Positions 9,436 through 16,965 of a stretch of 64,000 bases of DNA are shown in pieces; positions within the stretch are counted from its first letter, which is position 1; each line of letters opens with the position of its first letter. Made by a program: the position numbers and the translations under genes. The stretch is taken from positions 96,792 through 160,791 of the forward strand of contig NZ_JAATJG010000001.1 of the NCBI RefSeq assembly GCF_011927765.1, in the 5' to 3' direction. This DNA is from Wenyingzhuangia aestuarii (GTDB taxonomy: Bacteria; Bacteroidota; Bacteroidia; Flavobacteriales; Flavobacteriaceae). The notes beneath the pieces were generated by a model. That model made no database searches, was not told the DNA's origin, and saw only the letters and a list, made by a program, of their open reading frames with translations.

Positions 9436-9443
9436 CAAATATA
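9436..9443 (-). promoter_or_regulatory. Candidate -7 box for rplU-rpmA
   Basis: Reads TATATTTG on the minus strand, a full TAnnTTTG match 38 bases before the rplU ATG. The nearest TTG (minus) is about 15 bases further upstream, slightly close. Confidence 0.5.
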
Positions 9444-9631
9444 CATATTATTTTTCAACAATTCTATGCTGTAAAAAGTTTTTTTAATTATTTATTCGTC
9501 TGATTATAATGCGGTTAGTGTATCTGTTTTTGTGTTTTGTATTTGTTGAAAACTATTTTGGTTCCTATTGATGTGAATGAAATGTTGATTTTACTCAATT
9601 AATAACATTTATTTTTATTGTATTTCTTTCG

Positions 9632-9639
9632 TACATTTG
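9632..9639 (+). promoter_or_regulatory. Candidate -7 box for the cysteine-rich lipoprotein gene
   Basis: TACATTTG matches TAnnTTTG, 23 bases before the ATG at 9663. No well-placed TTG upstream. Confidence 0.45.
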
Positions 9640-9662
9640 GTTCAAAATTTAAAGAATAAATC

Positions 9663-10190
9663 ATGAGAGTAATAAAGGTTTTATTAGTTGTGTTTTTGGC
9701 AATGAATGTTATTGGATGTAAGCCATCTACAGAAAAAAAAGCAGTTCCTGAAGCGGTAAACTTACCTACTAAGTTGTTAACAACTAGTATTGATATTGAG
9801 GGGATGACTTGTGAAATAGGTTGCGCTAAAATTATTGAATCTAAAGTCTCTAAAATAGAAGGTGTTACAGAGTCTAAAGTAAGTTTTGAAGATAAAAAAG
9901 GGATTTTTGTTTATGATTCAAATAAAACTTCAAAAGAAGAGATTATAAGTACTATTAATGGTTTGGTTGATGGTAAAACCTATTCTGGAACAGAGTCAAA
10001 AGAACATTCTTGCGAACCAGGTTGTGAAAAACCATGTTGTGCTGTAAAAGAAAAAGCTACTTGTTCTAAAGCGTGTGCCGATAAATGTGGGCATAAAGAA
10101 GGGGAAGCTTGTACTAAGGTTTGTGATAAAACTAAAAAAGATACATGTAAACCAGGTTGTGAAAAAGCATGTTGCGCAACTAAGAAATAG
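9663..10190 (+). CDS. Lipoprotein with heavy-metal-associated domain and cysteine-rich tail
   Basis: A 175-residue protein with a lipobox (VIGC, Cys19), so it is probably anchored in a membrane facing the periplasm or surface. Residues about 40-110 form an HMA-like domain with the metal motif GMTCEIGC (Cys50 and Cys54; the spacing is CxxxC rather than the usual CxxC). The final ~58 residues hold 13 cysteines, including a duplicated PGCEKxCC motif at both ends of the tail, resembling a metallothionein-like metal sponge. Metal binding is inferred; which metal is unknown. No metal ATPase or regulator lies nearby. A terminator follows. Confidence 0.85.
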   Translation: MRVIKVLLVVFLAMNVIGCKPSTEKKAVPEAVNLPTKLLTTSIDIEGMTCEIGCAKIIESKVSKIEGVTESKVSFEDKKGIFVYDSNKTSKEEIISTINGLVDGKTYSGTESKEHSCEPGCEKPCCAVKEKATCSKACADKCGHKEGEACTKVCDKTKKDTCKPGCEKACCATKK

Positions 10191-10212
10191 TTCAAATAAT
10201 AAAGAATAAATT

Positions 10213-10240
10213 AAAGCTACTCTTGTGAGTAGCTTTTTTT
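10213..10240 (+). terminator. Terminator of the cysteine-rich lipoprotein gene
   Basis: AAAGCTACTC pairs with GAGTAGCTTT around a TTGT loop, then a T-run. An upstream in-frame GTG for ctaA lies inside this hairpin, which argues against that start. Confidence 0.85.
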
Positions 10241-10269
10241 ATATAATTTTGCTAGTAAAATCCAAATAC

Positions 10270-11304
10270 ATGAATAAAGCACTCCTTAAAACCATTAATG
10301 TAGCTATAGTATCTGTTTATTTAATTTTTCTTGCAGGTTCGGTTGTTAGAATGACAGGTTCTGGAATGGGGTGCCCGGATTGGCCTAAGTGTTTTGGATA
10401 TTATATTCCTCCAACATCTGAAGATCAGTTAGAGTGGAAAGCAAACACAGATTTTCATAAAGGAGTAATTATTATTCATGATGAAGCTTTGTATGTTGCC
10501 AAAAGTGATTTTATTACAAAGGAAGAGTTTAGTTATGATAATTGGGAGGCTTACACAAAGCATGAGTATGCTGAGTTTAATGTATACCATACTTACACGG
10601 AATATATAAATAGATTGAGTTCTGTTGTGGCTGGGTTTGTCTTTTTAGTTCTTTTGTGGAAAGTAACTTTTGATAAAAATAAAATAAGAGGTGTAGCCTT
10701 ACTCTCTTATGTTGCTTTTGCGGGTATGCTGTTTGAGGCTTGGTTAGGTAAAGTGGTTGTAGATAGTTTTTTAACACCTTATATTATAACAATTCACATG
10801 ATTGGTGGTTTGTTAATTATAGGTCTTTTGTTAAGAGCAAAGTTTTTACTTAATTCTAAGAATTTATCTTTTTCTTACAAGTATAATAAAACGTTTCATT
10901 GGCTTTTGTTGAGTTTGTTGCTAATGATGATTATACAGATTTTATTAGGAACTCAGGTAAGACAATTTGTTGATGAACAAGTAAAATTGCATGGGTTTGA
11001 GCAAAAAGAATTTAGATTATTAGATCCAAATTTTAACTTCTATTTTCATAGATCGTTTACCATTGTAGTGGTGTTAATAAGCTCTTTTATTTTTTGGTTG
11101 AATCAAAAATATAGTTTGGGGTATAAGCAAACAAGATGGATTTTAGCTTTCTTGTTTTTTGAAGCATTTACAGGAATACTAATGTATTATGTGCATTTTC
11201 CTTTTGGAACCCAGGCTATACATTTACTTTCTGGAGCTATATTGTTTGGTGTTTTGTTGTATAGTCTTTTTGTTTCTTATAGATTAAAAAGATTCAATTC
11301 TTAA
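10270..11304 (+). CDS. ctaA: Heme A synthase (COX15/CtaA family)
   Basis: Membrane enzyme that oxidises the C8 methyl of heme O to make heme A for cytochrome oxidase. The 344-residue protein has about eight hydrophobic segments and the family stretch VRMTGSGMGCPDWPKCFGY near residues 24-42, plus heme-ligand His residues in transmembrane segments (for example IHMIGG and HLLSGA). The start is the ATG at 10270; the longer frame begins inside the preceding terminator. It converges with gldD, and the two stop codons overlap by 3 bases with no terminator between them. Confidence 0.92.
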   Translation: MNKALLKTINVAIVSVYLIFLAGSVVRMTGSGMGCPDWPKCFGYYIPPTSEDQLEWKANTDFHKGVIIIHDEALYVAKSDFITKEEFSYDNWEAYTKHEYAEFNVYHTYTEYINRLSSVVAGFVFLVLLWKVTFDKNKIRGVALLSYVAFAGMLFEAWLGKVVVDSFLTPYIITIHMIGGLLIIGLLLRAKFLLNSKNLSFSYKYNKTFHWLLLSLLLMMIIQILLGTQVRQFVDEQVKLHGFEQKEFRLLDPNFNFYFHRSFTIVVVLISSFIFWLNQKYSLGYKQTRWILAFLFFEAFTGILMYYVHFPFGTQAIHLLSGAILFGVLLYSLFVSYRLKRFNS

Positions 11305-11852
11305 TTAGACCATTCTAAAGTTTCAATAATTTTTTTGATGTCTTTTTTAACAAAATTGATTGCGGGTAAAATGGAGTCATAATTTGGTTTTACGTCAAAA
11401 TATAAAGATCCGCTAATAAAATGTTTGGTAGAATCTGTAGCTTGAAATTGAAGTGGAGAAGCAGCATCACCAGTAACTTCAAATAAGCGAGCATATACTT
11501 TGTTTTCTTTGTTTTCAAAAGGATATACTTCTATATGGTCTGCTATTATTGTATGCTTGTAAGTAAGCTTTTCTGCATCTAAAACTAGCTGAGTTAAATT
11601 GTTGTTTACTTTTTGATAAGTAATATTAATTTCTGCCTTTAGCTTGGGGTAATATATATTTAACCAATTTGTTTTTTCTAGGGTAAAAACTGCATTTTTA
11701 GATAGGTTAAAGTTAAAAGGTAGATCTAATTTAGTTTTCTTGTATTCAGCATTCGTATATTTTAAACTTAGATAAGCGTTAGGTTTGGGTGTAGGAGTTT
11801 CTTTGCAACTAATACATGTTGATAGGAATAATGCGTATAAAAAATATCTCAT
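11301..11852 (-). CDS. gldD: Gliding motility lipoprotein GldD
   Basis: GldD is a lipoprotein needed for gliding and type IX secretion in Flavobacterium; its exact role is not settled. The 183-residue protein starts MRYFLYALFLSTCISCKE, with lipobox Cys16, and matches GldD in length and in the C-terminal HFISGSLYF...PNYDSILPAI segment. I chose the ATG at 11852; a longer frame would overlap gldE and displace the signal peptide. It follows gldE, the usual gldE-gldD order. Confidence 0.9.
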   Translation of the reverse strand: MRYFLYALFLSTCISCKETPTPKPNAYLSLKYTNAEYKKTKLDLPFNFNLSKNAVFTLEKTNWLNIYYPKLKAEINITYQKVNNNLTQLVLDAEKLTYKHTIIADHIEVYPFENKENKVYARLFEVTGDAASPLQFQATDSTKHFISGSLYFDVKPNYDSILPAINFVKKDIKKIIETLEWSN

Positions 11853-11865
11853 GTAATAAGCCGGT

Positions 11866-13176
11866 TTAAAGAATAGCAACTTTTATTTGCTTGATTCTTT
11901 TTTTCTCTATAGCCTCAACGGTAAAAACTAAATTTTGATAATTTACTTTCTCAAATTTTCGAGGAAACTTACCAGATAATTCTAAAATTAATCCAGCTAA
12001 GGTTTCAGATTCACCTTTGTCTTTTTCAAAAAGAACTTCATCAAGATCCAAAACTTTACAAAAGTCTTTTAAATTTATTTTACCATCAAAAACATAATTG
12101 CTATCATCAATTTTAGAATACGATAAATCGTCATCGTCAAATTCATCACTAATGTCTCCTACAATTTCTTCAATAACATCTTCTAGAGTAACTAATCCGC
12201 TAGTTCCACCATATTCATCAACAACAATAGCAAGGTGATTTTTTCTTTCTTGAAAAGCAGCTAGTAAATCGTCTAATTTTTTGTTTTCAGGAATAAAAAA
12301 TGGATCTCTAAGTAACGAAATCCAATTAAAGGTTTTTTTGTGTAAATGAGGTAGTAAATCTTTAGCGTAAATAACCCCAATAATTTCATCAATATTGTTG
12401 TCGTAAACTGGATTTCTAGAAAAACCTTTTTCGGCAATAACTTCTAAAACTTCGGCAAATGTTGCGCGTTTAGAAATAGCACAAATATCCATTCTAGGGT
12501 TCATTATTTGTACAGTTTCAGTATTTCCAAAATTTACAATTCCTTCTAAAATATTTTTTTGTTCTGCTGTTGTGTCTTGTTCGTTGGTAAGTTCTAAAGC
12601 TTGTGATAAATCGTCTACAGAAAAATTGCTTTTGCTGCTTCTTAATTGTTTTTCAATTACATTAGAAAGTGAGGTTAAAGGACCACTAATAAAAATAAAT
12701 AACTTTCCTAAAACCAATAAAACAGGACTCATTAAAAGTGCAAAACTTTTGGCATTTCTATTTGCGTAAATTTTAGGAAGTACCTCTCCAAAAATTAAAA
12801 TAATAAAGGTGATTAGGATTACTTCTATAAAAAAACGGATGTTTAAGGTAAAGAAATAAAGATCTAGATTAATGGTAAGTCCGTTAAAAAAGACCTCTCC
12901 AAGACTAGCAAAAAGTAAGACAATTAAAATATTGATGGCATTATTTGCAACTAAAATATTTGCAAGTAGTCTTTTGGGTTTAGAAATTAATTGGGTAGCA
13001 ATTTTAGAGTTGTTGCTTCCCGAAGCTTCAATTTCTTCAAGTTCTGTTCTTGTTAGTGAGAAAAAGGCAACTTCTGATCCAGAAATAAGCGCGGAACAAA
13101 TTAATAGGCCTATTGTAAAAAGGCAATTAAAAATGGTGTCTAGTTGAAATCCGGTATCGTATATGGGCTCAGGCAA
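11866..13176 (-). CDS. gldE: Gliding motility-associated CNNM/CBS transporter-like protein GldE
   Basis: A 436-residue membrane protein of the CorC/CNNM type. An N-terminal DUF21 region with several hydrophobic helices (about 10-160; LICSALISGSEVAFFSLTRTEL) is followed by paired CBS domains (about 210-340; GTSGLVTLEDVIEEIVGDISDEFD) and a CorC C-terminal domain (about 350-430). In Flavobacterium GldE interacts genetically with GldD in gliding and T9SS function. CNNM proteins are linked to Mg handling, but transport here is unproven. It lies 11 bases after ssb in the mutY-ssb-gldE-gldD cluster. Confidence 0.9.
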   Translation of the reverse strand: MPEPIYDTGFQLDTIFNCLFTIGLLICSALISGSEVAFFSLTRTELEEIEASGSNNSKIATQLISKPKRLLANILVANNAINILIVLLFASLGEVFFNGLTINLDLYFFTLNIRFFIEVILITFIILIFGEVLPKIYANRNAKSFALLMSPVLLVLGKLFIFISGPLTSLSNVIEKQLRSSKSNFSVDDLSQALELTNEQDTTAEQKNILEGIVNFGNTETVQIMNPRMDICAISKRATFAEVLEVIAEKGFSRNPVYDNNIDEIIGVIYAKDLLPHLHKKTFNWISLLRDPFFIPENKKLDDLLAAFQERKNHLAIVVDEYGGTSGLVTLEDVIEEIVGDISDEFDDDDLSYSKIDDSNYVFDGKINLKDFCKVLDLDEVLFEKDKGESETLAGLILELSGKFPRKFEKVNYQNLVFTVEAIEKKRIKQIKVAIL

Positions 13177-13187
13177 TGTTTTGTGAA

Positions 13188-13595
13188 TTAAAATGGTAAA
13201 TCATCAATAATTCCATTTGGTTGCTGTTTTGCAATATTGGAATTCTGATTTTTGGTTTCTGATTTTTGAGATAAAAAAGTCATTTCTTGAACGTGAATTT
13301 CTAAGGTAGTTTTTTTTACTCCTTCTAACTCCCATTCGCGAGTTTTAATTTTTCCTTCGCAATAGACTTTATCTCCTTTGGTTAAATGTTTTTCGCATAT
13401 TTCTGCAAGTTTATTTCTTACAACAATATTGTGCCACTCGGTAGTGGTTGTTTTTTCGCCAGTAGTTTTATTGGTATATGTTTCGTTAGTTGCTAAAGAA
13501 AATCTTCCTACGCAACCGCCACCCTCAAAGTAGTGAGTTTTTACATTCTCTCCAAGGTGACCAATTAGCATAACTTTATTAAGTGTACCAGCCAT
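13188..13595 (-). CDS. ssb: Single-stranded DNA-binding protein
   Basis: SSB coats single-stranded DNA in replication and repair and recruits partners through its acidic tail. The 135-residue protein has an OB fold (NKVMLIGHLGENV at the start, TTEWHNIVVRNKLAEI about 50-65) and ends in IIDDLPF, the acidic tip that binds partner proteins. I chose the ATG at 13595 (MAGTLNKV); an upstream TTG adds only two residues. Placed between mutY and gldE, as in many flavobacteria. Confidence 0.93.
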   Translation of the reverse strand: MAGTLNKVMLIGHLGENVKTHYFEGGGCVGRFSLATNETYTNKTTGEKTTTTEWHNIVVRNKLAEICEKHLTKGDKVYCEGKIKTREWELEGVKKTTLEIHVQEMTFLSQKSETKNQNSNIAKQQPNGIIDDLPF

Positions 13596-13630
13596 ATGCA
13601 ATTAATTATTTCATCAAAAATAATGAAAAT

Positions 13631-14665
13631 TTATTTGGTTTGGTAGCTATCTAAGAAATTGTGTATCAGTTTAGGTACGGCAAAATTAGAGACCTCGTTC
13701 CATGGTTGAATGTTGTTGTTTGTTATTTGATTGGTTTCTACAATCCAAAACTGAGTAAACAAATGCTGATGTGATAATTTATGTACCCAAGGCTCTGTAT
13801 TAAAGAGGCTTATATTAGAGTAGGGAGTGTTTAATAATAAAGAATCTTGACTTAACTCTTCTTCGGAAACAACTTTATCAAACTCAATTAATGGGAATTG
13901 ATAAAGGTTTTTCCAAATTCCATTTCCAGTTCTTTTTTCTAAAACAGTATGTTGTCCATCAGTAAACACAATAAAGTTTAAGAATCTATTTTTAATTTTG
14001 ATTTTTTTCTCCTTAACAGGTAGTTTGTCTATCGTGTTTTTAGCTTTAGCTAAACATCCATCTGCTAGCGGACAAGTTTCACAAATAGGGTTTTGAGGTT
14101 TGCAAACCATAGAACCAAAATCCATAAGAGCTTGATTGTATTCTTTTGGATTTGCGTTTACGATTAGCTCCTGAGCTAATTCTTTAAAGTATTTAATCCC
14201 TTTTGATGAGTTAATGGGGGTGTCTATATTAAAGTATCTAGACAAAACTCTGTATACATTTCCATCAACAACAGCTGTTTTTTCATTAAAACAAATAGAT
14301 GCTATTGCAGATGCAGTATAATCACCAACACCTTTTAATTTGATGATTTCTTTATAAGTGGTAGGAAATTTTCCGTTTAGTTCCTCACAAATATATTTGG
14401 CAGAAGAATGCAAATTTCTTGCTCTAGAATAATAGCCTAAACCTTGCCAATCTTTTAAAACATCATCTTCATTTGCATTTGCCAATGCTTTTACGGTTGG
14501 ATAATGATCGATAAATGTGTTGTAATAAGACAGTCCTTGTTGAATTCTTGTTTGTTGTAGTATGATTTCTGAAAGCCAAACAAAGTACGGATTGGAAGAT
14601 TTTCTCCATGGTAAATCTCGTTGATTATTTAAGTACCACATTTCCAGTATCTTATAAAATTCCAT
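13631..14665 (-). CDS. mutY: A/G-specific adenine DNA glycosylase MutY
   Basis: MutY removes adenine mispaired with 8-oxoguanine. The 344-residue protein carries the helix-hairpin-helix LKGVGDYTASAIAS (about 110-123), the catalytic Asp in VVDGNVYRVLSRYF (about 132) and the [4Fe-4S] cysteines in the spacing C-x6-C-x2-C-x5-C (about 190-206). A NUDIX-like C-terminal domain that senses 8-oxoG covers about 230-340. First gene of mutY-ssb-gldE-gldD; a TAnnTTTG box lies 20 bases upstream. It depends on an Fe-S cluster. Confidence 0.95.
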   Translation of the reverse strand: MEFYKILEMWYLNNQRDLPWRKSSNPYFVWLSEIILQQTRIQQGLSYYNTFIDHYPTVKALANANEDDVLKDWQGLGYYSRARNLHSSAKYICEELNGKFPTTYKEIIKLKGVGDYTASAIASICFNEKTAVVDGNVYRVLSRYFNIDTPINSSKGIKYFKELAQELIVNANPKEYNQALMDFGSMVCKPQNPICETCPLADGCLAKAKNTIDKLPVKEKKIKIKNRFLNFIVFTDGQHTVLEKRTGNGIWKNLYQFPLIEFDKVVSEEELSQDSLLLNTPYSNISLFNTEPWVHKLSHQHLFTQFWIVETNQITNNNIQPWNEVSNFAVPKLIHNFLDSYQTK

Positions 14666-14684
14666 ATATTTGCGCTTAGGAATG

Positions 14685-14692
14685 CAAACTTA
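14685..14692 (-). promoter_or_regulatory. Candidate -7 box for mutY-ssb-gldE-gldD
   Basis: Reads TAAGTTTG on the minus strand, a TAnnTTTG match, 20 bases before the mutY ATG. No clear -33 TTG. Confidence 0.5.
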
Positions 14693-14748
14693 CAGAAAAC
14701 TTCCTTTAAAATTTGATGGTTAATCTTTTTAGAATTAATTAATTATCA

Positions 14749-14756
14749 TATATTTG
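14749..14756 (+). promoter_or_regulatory. Candidate -7 box for the HU gene
   Basis: TATATTTG matches TAnnTTTG, 46 bases before the HU ATG, giving a leader of about 40 bases. Confidence 0.5.
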
Positions 14757-14802
14757 CGTCCTCAATTTTTTTCTAGAATAATATTAAAAAAGTAATAAAG
14801 AA

Positions 14803-15093
14803 ATGACGAAAGCGGATTTAGTAACGACAATTGCAGATAAATCAGGAATTGAAAAGGCTGATGTTTTAGCAACTGTTGAGGCGTTTATGGATGAAGTGAA
14901 AAATGCTTTAGAAAACGGTGACAACGTGTACTTAAGAGGATTTGGTAGTTTTGTTATCAAAACAAGAGCTGAGAAGACAGGTAGAAACATTTCTAAGAAT
15001 ACAACAATTAAGATTCCTGCACATAACATACCAGCATTTAAACCTGCTAAAACGTTTACAGAAGGAGTAAAAGCAAAAGTAGAAGTAAAATAA
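14803..15093 (+). CDS. HU-family DNA-binding protein
   Basis: A histone-like nucleoid protein that bends DNA. The 96-residue protein has the family layout: helices at 1-40 (MTKADLVTTIADKSGIEKADV), the GDNVYLRGFGSFVIKTRAEKTGRNISKNT segment (about 46-73) with the signature GFGSF and the start of the DNA-binding arm, then IPAHNIPAFKPAK (about 75-87). HU and IHF-type cannot be separated, so no symbol. It is divergent from mutY and probably cotranscribed with the tiny basic gene at 15153. Confidence 0.93.
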   Translation: MTKADLVTTIADKSGIEKADVLATVEAFMDEVKNALENGDNVYLRGFGSFVIKTRAEKTGRNISKNTTIKIPAHNIPAFKPAKTFTEGVKAKVEVK

Positions 15094-15122
15094 TTTTACT
15101 TAAAAAAATAGATTATTAACTA

Positions 15123-15136
15123 TCTCCATAAGGAGA
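15123..15136 (+). promoter_or_regulatory. Shine-Dalgarno-like sequence held in a hairpin
   Basis: TCTCC and GGAGA form a 5-bp stem with loop ATAA; the right arm contains AAGGAG, a near-perfect Shine-Dalgarno sequence. It lies 17 bases before the ATG at 15153, somewhat far. Flavobacterial genes rarely carry Shine-Dalgarno sequences, so this one stands out. Confidence 0.45.
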
Positions 15137-15152
15137 CTTAAAATTTGACATT

Positions 15153-15242
15153 ATGCCAAGTGGTAAAAAAAGAAAGAGAGCTAAGATCTCTACGCACAAA
15201 CGTAAAAAAAGATCAAGAGCTAACAGACATAAGAAAAAGTAA
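15153..15242 (+). CDS. Small very basic protein, possibly ribosomal
   Basis: A 29-residue reading frame starting MPSGKKRKRAKISTHKRK; 18 of 29 residues are Lys or Arg. I recall near-identical small proteins across Bacteroidota, so it is conserved. The pattern KKRKR..K...HKRKKR resembles the basic core of mitochondrial mS38 (AURKAIP1/COX24 domain) and actinobacterial bS22, which would make it a ribosome component; that is inference. It lies between HU and RNase G, with an unusual Shine-Dalgarno-bearing hairpin upstream and a terminator overlapping its stop codon. Confidence 0.8.
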   Translation: MPSGKKRKRAKISTHKRKKRSRANRHKKK

Positions 15243-15262
15243 GTTTTAACAACTTACTTTTT
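15234..15262 (+). terminator. Terminator of the HU/small basic protein unit
   Basis: AAAAAGTAAGTT pairs with AACTTACTTTTT around a 5-base loop, with a T-rich tail. The left arm overlaps the stop codon of the small basic protein. Confidence 0.75.
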
Positions 15263-15300
15263 CTTGTTTTTTATGGTTTCGTAAAAACCATAGTACGTTC

Positions 15301-15333
15301 ATTGACATTAAGACAATTGTCTTAATTATCAAT
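15301..15333 (+). promoter_or_regulatory. Perfect palindrome in the RNase G leader
   Basis: The core TTAAGACAATTGTCTTAA (15308-15325) is an 18-bp perfect palindrome, flanked by ATTGA and TCAAT arms that extend the dyad. It lies 50 bases before the RNase G start. It could be an operator or an RNA hairpin in the leader. Confidence 0.45.
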
Positions 15334-15383
15334 ATACTTATTTTTAATCATGTTATTTCGGTAGCATTTAAATACAAATCAGG

Positions 15384-16913
15384 ATGAAATTAGAATTAAT
15401 AATTCGTTCAAATTCTTCTGATATTGATTTTGCATTACTTAGAGATGGTAGATTAATTGAGTTAAATAATGAATCTAACGATAATAAAATATCGGTAGGT
15501 GATATATTTTTAGCCAAAGCAGGAAAAGTGCTAAAAGGACTAAATGCTTCTTTCGTTAACGTAGGTTACGAAAAAGATGGTTTTTTACACTATCATGACT
15601 TGGGTGCTCAAGTAAATTCTCTAAATAGTTTTTTAAAGAAAGTAAGTACAGGTAATTACAAAGATTTTACGCTTAACAAATTTCAATTTGAAAAAGATAT
15701 TGACAAAGGAGGCAGTATTGACAAGGTTTTAAAACCGAAGCAAAACATTCTTGTTCAAATTGTAAAAGAACCCATATCTACCAAAGGACCACGAATTAGT
15801 TCTGAGTTGTCCATAGCAGGAAGATATTTAGTATTAGTGCCATTTTCTAACAGAGTTTCTGTTTCTCAAAAGATAGAAGATCCTAAAGAAAAAGAAAGAC
15901 TTAAGAAGTTGGCCAAAAGCATCAAACCCAAAGGGTTTGGACTAATTCTGCGCACAGTTGCACAGGGAAAAAAAGTTGCAGAATTAGATAAAGATTTACA
16001 AAATTCACTACAACGTTGGGTGGACATGTGTGAACGTATTCCCAATACAAACACTCCAACCAAAGTTTTAAGTGAGTTAAACAGAGCATCTTCTATACTA
16101 AGAGATGTTTTAAATGATTCTTTTACAGATATTGTTGTTGACGATGAACAGTTGGCAACAGAAATAAGAGATTACATTGAAGAAATAGATCCTGGAAAAG
16201 TGGGTATCGTTAAAGATTATGACGGTAACACTCCAATATTTGAAAAATACGGAATTGAAAGGCAGATTAAATCTGCATTTGGAGAAACTGTATCAATGAG
16301 TAAAGGAGCTTATTTGGTGATTGAACACACCGAAGCCTTACACGTAATTGATGTGAATAGTGGAAACAGATCTAACAAAGCCAATACACAGCAAGACACT
16401 GCGCTTGAAGTGAACTTAATTGCAGCAACAGAAGTTGCACGTCAACTGCGATTAAGAGACATGGGTGGAATTATAGTGGTCGATTTTATTGATATGAATA
16501 CCAATGAAAACAGACAAAAGCTATATGATCATCTTAAAAATGAAATGGCTACTGATAGAACCAAACACAAAATATTACCTCCTAGTAAGTTTGGTTTAGT
16601 GCAAATTACTCGTCAACGTGTTCGTCCAGAAACGAATATTAAAACACGAGAACCTAATCCGAATAAAAACGGAGAAGTAGAAGCACCTATAGTGCTTGTT
16701 AGTAAGATAGATTTCGAACTAAGAAAAATCTTATCAACAAAAAAGCGTAACGAAAAAATCTTTTTACATGTACATCCTTTTGTAGCTGCTTATTTAAAAA
16801 GAAGACTATGTTCTCAACAGAGAGCTTGGTTTACTGAGCACAAGAAATGGATAAAAATAGTGCCAAGAGATGCTTATATGTATTTACAGTATAAGTTTTC
16901 TTTTAAAAAGTAA
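15384..16913 (+). CDS. rng: Ribonuclease G/E family endoribonuclease
   Basis: Endoribonuclease for rRNA maturation and mRNA decay. The 509-residue protein has an N-terminal S1-like region (about 35-120), the catalytic segment with HVIDVNSGN (about 320-328) and GGIIVVDFIDM (about 362-372) supplying the Mg-binding Asp residues, and GLVQITRQRVRPE (about 405-417). The CxxC Zn-link expected just after this point is missing: the stretch reads TREPNPNKNGEVEAP. There is no long RNase E-type C-terminal scaffold. An 18-bp palindrome sits in its leader and a terminator follows. Confidence 0.9.
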   Translation: MKLELIIRSNSSDIDFALLRDGRLIELNNESNDNKISVGDIFLAKAGKVLKGLNASFVNVGYEKDGFLHYHDLGAQVNSLNSFLKKVSTGNYKDFTLNKFQFEKDIDKGGSIDKVLKPKQNILVQIVKEPISTKGPRISSELSIAGRYLVLVPFSNRVSVSQKIEDPKEKERLKKLAKSIKPKGFGLILRTVAQGKKVAELDKDLQNSLQRWVDMCERIPNTNTPTKVLSELNRASSILRDVLNDSFTDIVVDDEQLATEIRDYIEEIDPGKVGIVKDYDGNTPIFEKYGIERQIKSAFGETVSMSKGAYLVIEHTEALHVIDVNSGNRSNKANTQQDTALEVNLIAATEVARQLRLRDMGGIIVVDFIDMNTNENRQKLYDHLKNEMATDRTKHKILPPSKFGLVQITRQRVRPETNIKTREPNPNKNGEVEAPIVLVSKIDFELRKILSTKKRNEKIFLHVHPFVAAYLKRRLCSQQRAWFTEHKKWIKIVPRDAYMYLQYKFSFKK

Positions 16914-16925
16914 AATCATATCAAT

Positions 16926-16958
16926 AAAGCCCGATCAGTTAACTGATCGGGCTTTTTT
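16926..16958. terminator. Bidirectional terminator between rng and the patatin gene
   Basis: AAAGCCCGATCAGTT pairs perfectly with AACTGATCGGGCTTT, followed by T-runs on both strands. Two convergent genes flank it. Confidence 0.88.
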
Positions 16959-16965
16959 ATGTTTG

